Origin: Betaproteobacteria bacterium
Lineage (GTDB): Bacteria; Pseudomonadota; Gammaproteobacteria; Burkholderiales; Burkholderiaceae_D
Reading direction: 5' to 3'
DNA length: 8,584 nt
NCBI GenBank assembly: GCA_015655165.1
Contig: JAATFN010000206.1
Coordinates: forward strand, 1-8,584
Shown piece by piece: positions 1-8,584 of the stretch. Both the position numbers and the translations under genes were made by a program. Below the pieces are notes generated by a model. That model ran no database searches and had not been told where the DNA came from. It saw nothing but the letters and a program-made list of their open reading frames with translations. Every line of letters starts with the position of its first letter. Position 1 is the first letter of the stretch.

Positions 1-1458
1 TTACGGGCTTTGTGGCATGCGCATTTCAAGATCAATCACGTATTTCGCCGCAATCCTGTCAACCGTGCATTATTCATGCAGATAATCCAGTCCAAACGCG
101 GCATTACACATGCATTACGGCGCATGAATCAGACCAGCGTACTGGGACGCTATCTGCCGAATTTTCGTCGCATCGTCGGTCAAATGCAACACGACTTGTT
201 CCATGCCTATACCGTTGACCAGCATATCCTGATGGTCGTACGTAATGTACGGCGTTTTACCATGACAGAGCATGCACACGAATACCCGATGTGCAGCCAG
301 CTAATGGCCAACTTTAGCCAACCATGGCTACTGTATATCGCCGCACTGTTTCACGATATCGCCAAAGGTCGCGGTGGTGACCACTCAAAACTTGGCATGG
401 CCGATGCACGCCAATTTTGCGAACGACATGGATTGAGTAAAGACAATACCGAACTGGTGGTGTTTTTAGTCGAACAACATCTGACCATGTCACAGGTCGC
501 CCAAAAACAAGATTTATCCGACCCCGATGTGATTCTGCAATTTACCAAACTAATTAAAGACGAGCGTCACTTAACGGCACTCTACTTGTTAACAGTGGCC
601 GACATTCGTGGTACCAGCCCCAAAGTATGGAATGCATGGAAAGGCAAATTACTCGAAAACCTGTATCGCATTACATTGCGCGTTCTGGGTGGCGAAACAC
701 CAACGACCGATCGTGAACTTAAAAATACGCAATTGGAAGCAATTAACACATTGCACTTGTATGGATTACCGGCAGATGCCCATGAAGCATTCTGGCAACA
801 ACTTGATGTCGCGTATTTCTTGCGTCTGGATGCAGCAGATATTGCCTGGCAAACACGCTCGTTCTACGACAAAATCCATAGTGATACACCACAAGTCAAA
901 TGCCGCTTGGCTTCAGAAGGTATCCAGATTGCTGTCTACACTAAAAATCATGCGGATTTGTTTGCGCGGATTTGTAGTTATTTCGATGCAAAGAACTTCA
1001 ATATTCTGGATGCAAAAATCCACACAACGCATCTGGACTATGCATTAGATACTTTTTTAATCGAGATTCCCGAATTCACACAGAACTATCGCGATATCAT
1101 CAATCTGATTGAAGAAGAATTAGCAGCACATCTGGATTCGGATACACCATTACCACCTCCGATTAAAGGGCGTTTGTCACGTTTGTCGCGTACTTTCCCG
1201 CTCAACCCATCTGTGACATTACATCCAGACGAGCGTGGGCAATATTATATTTTATCAATCTCTTCAAACGACCGTAATGGTTTGCTCTATACGATCTCCA
1301 GTATTCTTGCCAAATACAAAATAAATTTGCACATGGCTAAAATTACCACGTTGGGCGAACGCGCCGAAGACGTTTTACTCGTCGACGGGGACGCCTTAAA
1401 CCACCCGCGCACACAACTACAGTTAGAAACTGAATTGATGGACGCATTGCGTATCTGA
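1..1458 (+). CDS. glnD: Bifunctional uridylyltransferase/uridylyl-removing enzyme GlnD (C-terminal part)
   Basis: GlnD senses glutamine and adds or removes UMP on PII signal proteins (GlnB/GlnK), which in turn control glutamine synthetase and nitrogen regulation; it is cytosolic. The frame is open from base 1, so the 5' end, with the nucleotidyltransferase domain, lies outside the window. The visible 485 residues are roughly the second half of a protein of about 860. They hold the end of the linker region, then an HD phosphohydrolase domain (the uridylyl-removing site) with FHAYTVDQH near 199-225 and [12 protein letters not shown] at 352-387. Two C-terminal ACT domains follow, which bind glutamine in this family: ACT1 about 910-1120 and ACT2 about 1240-1440, the latter with the typical [10 protein letters not shown] stretch. 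The gene ends in TGA, 30 bases before the pseudouridine synthase gene, so the two are probably co-transcribed. HD plus paired ACT domains in this order is diagnostic. Confidence 0.96.
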   Translation, partial: LRALWHAHFKINHVFRRNPVNRALFMQIIQSKRGITHALRRMNQTSVLGRYLPNFRRIVGQMQHDLFHAYTVDQHILMVVRNVRRFTMTEHAHEYPMCSQLMANFSQPWLLYIAALFHDIAKGRGGDHSKLGMADARQFCERHGLSKDNTELVVFLVEQHLTMSQVAQKQDLSDPDVILQFTKLIKDERHLTALYLLTVADIRGTSPKVWNAWKGKLLENLYRITLRVLGGETPTTDRELKNTQLEAINTLHLYGLPADAHEAFWQQLDVAYFLRLDAADIAWQTRSFYDKIHSDTPQVKCRLASEGIQIAVYTKNHADLFARICSYFDAKNFNILDAKIHTTHLDYALDTFLIEIPEFTQNYRDIINLIEEELAAHLDSDTPLPPPIKGRLSRLSRTFPLNPSVTLHPDERGQYYILSISSNDRNGLLYTISSILAKYKINLHMAKITTLGERAEDVLLVDGDALNHPRTQLQLETELMDALRI

Positions 1459-1488
1459 GAAGATACATCGAATGAAAGACTAAAGACG

Positions 1489-2235
1489 ATGACCGAACCT
1501 GTTCGCCTATCCAAACGCATGTCCGAACTTGGCCTATGCTCCCGCCGTGAAGCCGATGAATGGATCGAACGTGGCTGGGTACGTGTTGACGGCAGTGTGG
1601 TGGCTGTATTAGGAAGTAAAGTACTACCACACCAGCGGATTACGATCGAACGACAAGCCAGTGCACAACAAGCACAACGTGTCACGATACTGATCAATAA
1701 ACCGGTAGGGTATGTCAGCGGCCAAGCCGAAGACGGTTATAAACCTGCCTCTGTGCTTGTACGCCCGGAAAACCACTGGGCAGAAGACCCCACAGGACTA
1801 CAGTTTCATCCAAGCCAGTTGCGTAGTCTCGTACCGGCTGGACGACTGGATATCGACTCTGTTGGTTTATTGGTGCTAACGCAAGACGGACGCATTGCCA
1901 AACACCTGATCGGCGAACATTCTTCTGTCAACAAAGAGTATCTGGTGCGCGTTCAATATGCCAAACCAGGCAGACTGCCGGATGCGGACTTAAAACGATT
2001 GAATCACGGCTTGTCTTTGGACGGCAAAGCATTAAAACCGGCGAAAGTGCGCTGGCAAAACGACGACCAGTTGAGTTTTACCTTGTGGGAAGGCAAGAAG
2101 CGCCAGATCCGCCGTATGTGTGAAGCGGTGGACTTGCGTGTTCTCGGTTTAAAACGTGTTCGTATCGGCAATATCAAACTGGGTAATTTACCGGAAGGGC
2201 AATGGCGATACATGCGTGAAGACGAACAATTCTAA
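1489..2235 (+). CDS. rRNA pseudouridine synthase, RsuA/RluB/E/F family (RluF-like)
   Basis: Isomerises a specific uridine of ribosomal RNA to pseudouridine. The 248-residue protein starts with an S4 RNA-binding domain (about residues 5-60, with LCSRREADEWIERG), followed by the synthase domain. The catalytic motif is PAGRLDIDSVGLLVLTQDG, with the nucleophilic aspartate at residue 121 (R119-L120-D121). The C-terminal EGKKRQIRRM motif at 201-210 is also typical. By eye the S4 start, KEYLV and the QIRRMCE block resemble RluF (23S U2604), but the protein lacks the long basic tail of E. coli RluF, and RsuA (16S U516) cannot be excluded, so I give no symbol. The start is ATG 1489, which puts the S4 domain right at the N terminus; there is only a weak purine-rich stretch upstream and no clear Shine-Dalgarno site. 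The gene follows glnD by 30 bases and is probably translated from the same transcript. Confidence 0.92.
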   Translation: MTEPVRLSKRMSELGLCSRREADEWIERGWVRVDGSVVAVLGSKVLPHQRITIERQASAQQAQRVTILINKPVGYVSGQAEDGYKPASVLVRPENHWAEDPTGLQFHPSQLRSLVPAGRLDIDSVGLLVLTQDGRIAKHLIGEHSSVNKEYLVRVQYAKPGRLPDADLKRLNHGLSLDGKALKPAKVRWQNDDQLSFTLWEGKKRQIRRMCEAVDLRVLGLKRVRIGNIKLGNLPEGQWRYMREDEQF

Positions 2236-2262
2236 CGTCATCATCATTTTTCCTGACCAACA

Positions 2263-2306
2263 GGATAAAAATTCCTGAAAAAATAATCATCACGGAATTT
2301 TTATCC
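2263..2306. repeat. 13-bp perfect inverted repeat, AT-rich
   Basis: The arm GGATAAAAATTCC (2263-2275) is exactly the reverse complement of GGAATTTTTATCC (2294-2306), with an 18-base spacer. Neither strand has a T run after the second arm, so it is not a standard intrinsic terminator. It could be a dyad operator or form an RNA hairpin behind the pseudouridine synthase gene. A smaller dyad, TCCTG/CAGGA (2251-2255 and 2261-2265), overlaps its left arm. In addition 2259-2268 (AACAGGATAA) is complementary to 2341-2350 (TTATCCTGTT), so the left arm has two possible partners. Confidence 0.75.
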
Positions 2307-2411
2307 AAAAACTGTCTTTAAACACCGAATATAAGACGAATTATCCTGTTTTACTGATGTACCATAACTGCCTGCAAGGTCACCTGTCTCATTGACCAGC
2401 TGACACAGGCC

Positions 2412-2454
2412 CACATGCTTTCACCACGTGCCACAAGCCCGATAAAAGCATGTG
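2412..2454. repeat. 10-bp perfect inverted repeat upstream of the transporter gene
   Basis: CACATGCTTT (2412-2421) is the exact reverse complement of AAAGCATGTG (2445-2454), with a 23-base spacer that includes the palindrome CACGTG (2425-2430). The right arm covers a GTG codon at 2452 that is in frame with the transporter, so if that codon were used for initiation it would be buried in the stem. It lies 70 bases before the preferred ATG. It may be an operator or a leader hairpin; the sequence alone does not decide. Confidence 0.55.
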
Positions 2455-2477
2455 CATTGCCCACTATTTATGCTGCC

Positions 2478-2493
2478 GTGCAAACTATTGCAC
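2478..2493 (+). repeat. Short hairpin GTGCAA-N4-TTGCAC
   Basis: A perfect 6-bp stem (2478-2483 with 2488-2493) and a 4-base loop, 30 bases before the transporter ATG at 2524. It is small, may be chance, and has no T tract. It could be half of an operator or a leader structure. Confidence 0.35.
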
Positions 2494-2523
2494 AACAGTT
2501 ATCCATCTCTATCGAATTACGTC

Positions 2524-3825
2524 ATGACCAACACGACCTCTACCACGGATGTGCGCGGCAAAGCCGCCGTACACAACGTCAATACGCCTGCGCGCGTACT
2601 CGCTGCAAGCTTAATCGGCACGACAATCGAATTTTTTGATTTTTATGTTTACGCCACTGCTGCTGTGCTGGTGTTTCCAGCACTGTTTTTTCCGAACAGT
2701 GATCCGGTTTCTGCCTTGCTAGCTTCTTTTGCCACGTTCTCGATCGCATTTTTTGCACGCCCTCTGGGTGCGGTTGTATTTGGACATTTTGGTGATAAAG
2801 TCGGCCGTAAAGTCACCCTGATTGCAGCGTTACTGACGATGGGGATCTCTACCGTACTGATCGGTCTATTACCAACCTATGCACAAATCGGTGTTGCAGC
2901 ACCGGTCTTGTTGGCATTATGCCGCTTTGGACAAGGCTTGGGGCTCGGTGGGGAATGGGGTGGTGCAGTATTACTCGCAACCGAAAACGCGCCCAAGGGT
3001 AAAAAATCCTGGTACGGCATGTTTCCGCAGTTGGGTGCACCAATTGGTCTTGTCCTGTCTTCCGGCATGTTCTGGGTCATGTTGCATTTCATGTCCATGG
3101 AGCAGTTGATGGCATGGGGATGGCGTATTCCGTTTATTGCCTCTATCGCCCTGATCATCATTGGTTTATGGGTGCGGCTTGCCATTACCGAAACACCCGA
3201 CTTCCAACTTGCCATTGCACGCAAAGAACGCGTCAAGTTGCCGATCGCCACACTCCTGCAACATCATAAACGCGATTTGTTTCTTGGTACCTTCATGACC
3301 TTGGTCACTTTCGTGCTGATCTATTTGTGTGCTGCCTACTTGCTGTCTTACAACACCAAGGTACGCGGCATGGGCATGTTGGACGCCATCAAAATCCAGA
3401 TCTACGGTGCGGTCATCTTCGGCATCGGTATTCCTGTTGCCAGCAAGATCGCAGAAAAAACCAGCCGTTATGCGGTGTTAATTGTCACCACCGTTCTGGT
3501 GGGACTGTTTTCGTTTACCATGGAGCCCTTATTAACAGGTTCACTTGCATCTATTTATCTGTTCACCACCATCGGCATGTTTTTAGAAGGTGCGACCTAT
3601 GGTGTGATCGGCGCCTCCTTAGCCACAGCATTTCCAACTGAGGTGCGTTATACAGGCTCGTCGATCACGTTTAATCTGGGCGGCATTTTCGGGGCATCGT
3701 TGGCCCCTTACGCGGCAACTTGGCTGCAGGCCAACTATGGTGTTGCCTATATCGGCTATTACCTGTTAGGCACAGTCATCATCACGCTGCTGTGTATCAT
3801 TGGTTTGGGCCCTAAAAAAGTCTAA
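2524..3825 (+). CDS. MFS transporter, metabolite:H+ symporter (MHS) family
   Basis: An inner-membrane carrier of 433 residues that probably imports a solute with protons. Family members (ProP, ShiA, KgtP, citrate and dicarboxylate carriers) move organic acids or osmolytes; the substrate cannot be read here. About 12 membrane segments are visible. Typical features are EFFDFYVY in the first helix (36-43), the loop 2-3 motif GHFGDKVGRK (87-96), RFGQGLGLGGEWGG in helix 4 (134-147), GWRIPFI (199-205), ETPDF (223-227) and the C-terminal block PTEVRYTGSS (371-380), which separates the MHS group from other MFS carriers. ATG 2524 is preferred because it leaves the usual short cytoplasmic tail before helix 1. 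GTG 2452 or ATG 2470 would add 24 or 18 residues unlike the family, and no start has a good ribosome binding site. It stands alone after a 288-base gap, so it probably has its own promoter. It ends in TAA just before the terminator hairpin. Confidence 0.92.
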   Translation: MTNTTSTTDVRGKAAVHNVNTPARVLAASLIGTTIEFFDFYVYATAAVLVFPALFFPNSDPVSALLASFATFSIAFFARPLGAVVFGHFGDKVGRKVTLIAALLTMGISTVLIGLLPTYAQIGVAAPVLLALCRFGQGLGLGGEWGGAVLLATENAPKGKKSWYGMFPQLGAPIGLVLSSGMFWVMLHFMSMEQLMAWGWRIPFIASIALIIIGLWVRLAITETPDFQLAIARKERVKLPIATLLQHHKRDLFLGTFMTLVTFVLIYLCAAYLLSYNTKVRGMGMLDAIKIQIYGAVIFGIGIPVASKIAEKTSRYAVLIVTTVLVGLFSFTMEPLLTGSLASIYLFTTIGMFLEGATYGVIGASLATAFPTEVRYTGSSITFNLGGIFGASLAPYAATWLQANYGVAYIGYYLLGTVIITLLCIIGLGPKKV

Positions 3826-3868
3826 ATAAAAAATCACCCCGGTACAGTAAAGAACTGACCGGGGTGAT
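3824..3868 (-). terminator. Intrinsic terminator of the zipA-ligA-galU-def transcription unit
   Basis: The arms ATCACCCCGGT (3833-3843) and ACCGGGGTGAT (3858-3868) are perfect 11-bp complements. An inner CAGT/ACTG pairing (3845-3848 with 3854-3857) extends the stem past one bulged A and leaves a 5-base loop. Read on the - strand, the stem is followed by a T run (TTTTTTATTTA), the standard rho-independent layout, 28 bases after the def stop. On the + strand there is no T run after the stem, so any termination of the transporter transcript here would be weaker. The T-run end reaches the last bases of the transporter gene's stop codon. Confidence 0.9.
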
Positions 3869-3895
3869 GGATACCACAAACACGTAATACGTTAA

Positions 3896-4432
3896 TCAAT
3901 CATCATCATTGGGGTCCAGATCCGGAAACAGAATGTCCGTGAATCCGAACTGCGTAAAATCTCTGATACGCATCGGATATAAAATCCCCAACAAATGATC
4001 GCACTCGTGCTGAACAACACGCGCATGGAAACCTTCGACCGTGCGATCAATGACATGACCGTACTGATCAAATCCCGTATAACGCAAGCTGGTATGACGC
4101 GGGACAACACCACGCAAGCCTGGCACTGATAAACACCCTTCCCAGCCATCTTCCAATGTGTCCGACAGGAAGGTTAATACAGGATTGATCAATACAGTTT
4201 CGGGTACTTCAGGTGCATCGGGATAACGTACATTTTTCTTGAAACCAAAAATCACGACTTGTAGATTCACGCCGATTTGTGGTGCGGCAAGACCTGCACC
4301 ATCGACTGCATACATCGTGTCGAACAGATCGCCAACCAATGCGTGCAACTCTTCTGTATCAAATTGTGCCACGGGCTCTGCCTGACGCAATAGCCGTGGG
4401 TCACCCATTCTTAGAATCTCGCGTAATGCCAT
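3896..4432 (-). CDS. def: Peptide deformylase
   Basis: A metal-dependent amidase that removes the formyl group from the initiator methionine of new proteins at the ribosome exit. The 178-residue protein has all three family motifs: [10 protein letters not shown] (45-54), EGCLS (98-102) and QHECDH (141-146). The metal ligands are C100, H142 and H146, and the catalytic acid/base is E143. Length and motifs match the usual bacterial enzyme. The C terminus ends in an acidic DPNDDD tail. The ATG start gives the normal N terminus ([14 protein letters not shown]), with a weak AGGG a few bases upstream. It follows galU by 23 bases and is the last gene before the terminator. In many bacteria def sits next to fmt; here it does not, although other deformylase genes may exist elsewhere. 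Confidence 0.97.
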   Translation of the reverse strand: MALREILRMGDPRLLRQAEPVAQFDTEELHALVGDLFDTMYAVDGAGLAAPQIGVNLQVVIFGFKKNVRYPDAPEVPETVLINPVLTFLSDTLEDGWEGCLSVPGLRGVVPRHTSLRYTGFDQYGHVIDRTVEGFHARVVQHECDHLLGILYPMRIRDFTQFGFTDILFPDLDPNDDD

Positions 4433-4455
4433 AGCCCTACCCCCGATGTCACCGC

Positions 4456-5340
4456 TTATTTTGCGGCGATTTCTTTCAAGAATTCGGCAAATGCCTCACC
4501 GGTTTCTTCGTGTTTCAAGCCCATTGCCACCGTTGCCTTCAAGTACCCAAGCTTGGAACCACAATCATAGCGTTGGCCGGTATAACGATACGCCAATACA
4601 GACTCTGCCTGCATCAGATTCGCAATACCATCGGTCAACTGTATCTCACCGCCGGCGCCACTGCCAAGATTTTCCAGATAATGGAAAATACGGCTGGACA
4701 AGACATAACGACCAACCACTGCCAATGTCGATGGTGCATCTTCAGGAGCCGGTTTTTCGATAATCGCATTAACACGTTCAAGATTCGGGCGATATGGTGT
4801 GGCACTGACAATACCATATTGCTTGGTTTCCGAACGCGGCACATCTTGCACGGCCAATATGCTCATGCCTTCCTTGGCATAGATATCTGTCATCTGCGCC
4901 AACACAGGACGTTGACCTGCATCAACATCCATGAAATCGTCAGCCAACAGCACGGCAAACGGCTCTTCACCAATCACAGGACGTGCACATAACACCGCAT
5001 GGCCTAAACCTAACGGCGCCGACTGACGGATAAAAATACAGTTCACATTTTTAGGTACGACATTTTGTACCAATTCAAGCAACCGCTTTTTACCGGCAGC
5101 TTCGAGTTCTTTTTCCAGTTCGTACGCTTTGTCGAAATGATCCTCGATCGCGCGTTTATTACGACCGGTGATAAATATCATCTCGGTAATACCTGCAGCA
5201 ACAGCTTCTTCGACAGCGTAATGAATCAATGGCTTATCGACAATGGGCAACATCTCTTTAGGTTGCGCTTTGGTAGCCGGTAAAAACCGGCTACCTAAAC
5301 CTGCGACAGGAAATACTGCTTTTGTAATTTTCTTAATCAT
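4456..5340 (-). CDS. galU: UTP--glucose-1-phosphate uridylyltransferase
   Basis: Makes UDP-glucose from UTP and glucose-1-phosphate in the cytosol, the sugar donor for lipopolysaccharide, exopolysaccharide and galactose metabolism. The 294 residues match the usual length. The N-terminal nucleotide-binding signature [20 protein letters not shown] (10-29) is intact, with S where many family members have T in the G-x-G-T-R motif. Further conserved blocks are [42 protein letters not shown] and [15 protein letters not shown] 5340 follows TTGGGGATTTAACT, a plausible GGGGA ribosome binding site. A 136-base gap separates it from ligA, larger than the other gaps in the set, so galU may have its own promoter there. 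It is 23 bases before def. Confidence 0.97.
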   Translation of the reverse strand: MIKKITKAVFPVAGLGSRFLPATKAQPKEMLPIVDKPLIHYAVEEAVAAGITEMIFITGRNKRAIEDHFDKAYELEKELEAAGKKRLLELVQNVVPKNVNCIFIRQSAPLGLGHAVLCARPVIGEEPFAVLLADDFMDVDAGQRPVLAQMTDIYAKEGMSILAVQDVPRSETKQYGIVSATPYRPNLERVNAIIEKPAPEDAPSTLAVVGRYVLSSRIFHYLENLGSGAGGEIQLTDGIANLMQAESVLAYRYTGQRYDCGSKLGYLKATVAMGLKHEETGEAFAEFLKEIAAK

Positions 5341-5476
5341 AGTTAAATCCCCAATGGGTCAATGCTTATTCACAACATACCAATACACATATCGTACTTG
5401 CATCAAGTTCAACACTGTAACGACCTCGCAGCAGAACTTGAACAAGAAAATCAAAATGATACAAATTAACCGGTTA
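5341..5476 (-). promoter_or_regulatory. galU leader with 8-bp inverted repeat; possible promoter region
   Basis: This gap between ligA and galU carries a perfect 8-bp inverted repeat, TCAAGTTC (5403-5410) and GAACTTGA (5434-5441), with a 23-base spacer, and the 10-base palindrome TAACCGGTTA (5467-5476) right after the ligA stop. No T run follows either, so neither is a terminator. AT-rich sequence between the repeat and galU would suit a promoter, but no -35/-10 pair is close enough to consensus to call. Function is inferred from position only. Confidence 0.35.
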
Positions 5477-7552
<2,076 letters not shown>

Positions 7553-8584
7553 TCAGCTAAACAAACGTTGTGCCCGCTTGGAGCCTGCCATGATATCAAC
7601 AGCTTCCATTGCGCTGTAAAATGTATTGACCTGTTCTGCAATATCGTTCAGGATTTCTTCCGACAAAGGTTGCACACTGTCATCGACCAAAGTACCGTTC
7701 AAACGTGTTGCCAATGACTTGCCGCAAGCCACCATCGCAGCAAAACCATTACGCGCAGCGCCCACACGCGGCACATCCAAAAGCAAGGTCAAGCGACTGG
7801 TTTCTTCTTCATTGGCAGTCGCATTTGTCGACAAGGAGAACAACACCTCACCCTCGCCGTCCTGCATCATCAAATAACCGTCTGTATAACGATCAAACCC
7901 CTGACGTGTCAATGCCGCCAATAATGTCTTCACATTCCATGGGGCACTATTACTGACGACATTGACGCCCAACTGGACGTCATGATCGGTAATAAACTGA
8001 AACAGTTGCTGTGCTGTCTGGATCACTTCGACCATGTCCGGCACATCGGTCTCGCCACCCATCGAATCGGCAATATTGCGCAGTTGCGTCACCAATTCGG
8101 AATATTCCAGCTCGTTTAACGCACTACTGCGGTTTGCCATTTGTACACCGGCCAACAAAGACGAATAAATACCGCCATGATGGATCGATTCCCATTCACC
8201 TTGTGCGTTGCAACCGATAAAGTTCACCGGCTTGTTTCCGACATAACGCAAACTTTGCAGCGTCGGCAGGATTTTTTCTCCACGCACCGGTGTTTCCAAT
8301 TCGATCGGAATACGACAGTCGATTAATTCATCCACCGGCAAATTTCGTTTTGCACGTTTAGCGACTTGATCTGCAGCCAGGTCTGTAATCGTCGGCTCTT
8401 CGGTATCGGCCGCTACAGCCTCTTCCATTAATTGCACATCTTCGTCGCCTTGCAAATAGGCATCGGCAACACTGCCTTTGACAGCTGGTCGCATCGGAAC
8501 TGGATCAAATCCTGGCTCCACGCGGTCTTCTGGTGCCAATGGCTGTTTCGCAACGGGCGCACCTTCAGCATTAGGCGACATCAA
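7553..8584 (-). CDS. zipA: Cell division protein ZipA, FtsZ-binding domain (5' end cut by window)
   Basis: ZipA anchors the FtsZ ring to the inner membrane at the division site. The visible 343 codons run to the window edge, so the N-terminal membrane anchor is missing from view. The first 90 or so residues are proline-, alanine- and acid-rich, matching the flexible linker of the family. From about residue 90 to 335 comes the C-terminal FtsZ-binding domain, recognised by its general order, by LLLDVPRVG (267-275), and by the final helix. The domain is diverged from E. coli ZipA, so the call leans partly on context: in Burkholderiales zipA commonly lies between smc and ligA, and ligA follows here by 21 bases. 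A TTG and an ATG at the very edge could look like starts, but a start there would leave no membrane segment. It could alternatively be a ZipA-domain protein of less clear function. Confidence 0.85.
   Translation of the reverse strand: MMSPNAEGAPVAKQPLAPEDRVEPGFDPVPMRPAVKGSVADAYLQGDEDVQLMEEAVAADTEEPTITDLAADQVAKRAKRNLPVDELIDCRIPIELETPVRGEKILPTLQSLRYVGNKPVNFIGCNAQGEWESIHHGGIYSSLLAGVQMANRSSALNELEYSELVTQLRNIADSMGGETDVPDMVEVIQTAQQLFQFITDHDVQLGVNVVSNSAPWNVKTLLAALTRQGFDRYTDGYLMMQDGEGEVLFSLSTNATANEEETSRLTLLLDVPRVGAARNGFAAMVACGKSLATRLNGTLVDDSVQPLSEEILNDIAEQVNTFYSAMEAVDIMAGSKRAQRLFS

Larger units (their letters stand above)
2236..2523. other. Non-coding stretch between pseudouridine synthase and transporter genes
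   Basis: These 288 bases hold no convincing gene. The short open frames that cross it are unlike known proteins, and the most likely transporter start lies at its right end. It is AT-rich in the first 130 bases and contains several inverted repeats, listed separately, plus four copies of the hexamer GGATAA/TTATCC (2263, 2301, 2341, 2499). I find no intrinsic terminator with a T run for the upstream genes, and no -35/-10 pair good enough to call as the transporter promoter. The stretch most likely contains the transporter's promoter and operator sites. Confidence 0.7.

Noticed and set aside
608..1048. Open frame of 146 codons inside glnD
   Set aside because: It is in another frame of the conserved HD/ACT region of glnD, with no family resemblance.
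2251..2306. Rho-independent terminator for glnD and the pseudouridine synthase gene
   Set aside because: The stems are AT-rich or only 5 bp, and no T run follows on the + strand.
4510..4992. Open frame of 160 codons on the + strand opposite galU
   Set aside because: It overlaps conserved galU coding sequence, has no known motif and no ribosome binding site.
7553..8584. zipA starting within the window at the edge TTG or ATG
   Set aside because: A start there would leave a protein without the N-terminal membrane anchor; the frame is still open at the edge, so the gene is simply cut.

Overview
The window looks like a conserved core-chromosome segment of a betaproteobacterium of the order Burkholderiales. 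The combination glnD followed by an RluF/RsuA-type pseudouridine synthase, and the order zipA-ligA-galU-def, both resemble arrangements I know from that order. Base composition is moderate (by eye just under 50% GC) rather than the usual 60% or more, which would fit a lower-GC Oxalobacteraceae-like lineage. That family call is inference from memory, not a search.

Layout: two sets of genes converge near 3.83-3.90 kb. On the + strand are the 3' part of glnD (1-1458, cut by the left edge), an rRNA pseudouridine synthase gene (1489-2235), a 288-base non-coding stretch rich in inverted repeats (2236-2523), and a major facilitator transporter of the metabolite:H+ symporter type (2524-3825). On the - strand, reading leftward from the right edge, are zipA (cut by the right edge), ligA, galU and def. 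They are followed by a strong intrinsic terminator that also lies just behind the transporter gene.

Roles: GlnD is the nitrogen sensor that uridylylates PII proteins. The pseudouridine synthase modifies rRNA. The transporter takes up an unidentified organic acid or osmolyte. ZipA (FtsZ anchoring), LigA (joining of nicked DNA), GalU (UDP-glucose for envelope sugars) and Def (removal of the N-formyl group from new proteins) are housekeeping functions that probably share a transcription unit, although the 136-base gap before galU could hold its own promoter.

The main anomaly is in ligA. It has full length and intact motifs on both sides, but codon 107 is an in-frame TAA. As written, the catalytic lysine and everything after it are cut off from the N-terminal NAD+-binding domain. 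In a normally essential gene this is either a sequence error, a very recent mutation, or a sign that another ligase does the work. The other points of interest are the inverted repeats upstream of the transporter, including four copies of GGATAA/TTATCC, and a one-residue expansion in the LigA zinc finger. I see no mobile element, CRISPR array, tRNA or rRNA, and no convincing new biological system.
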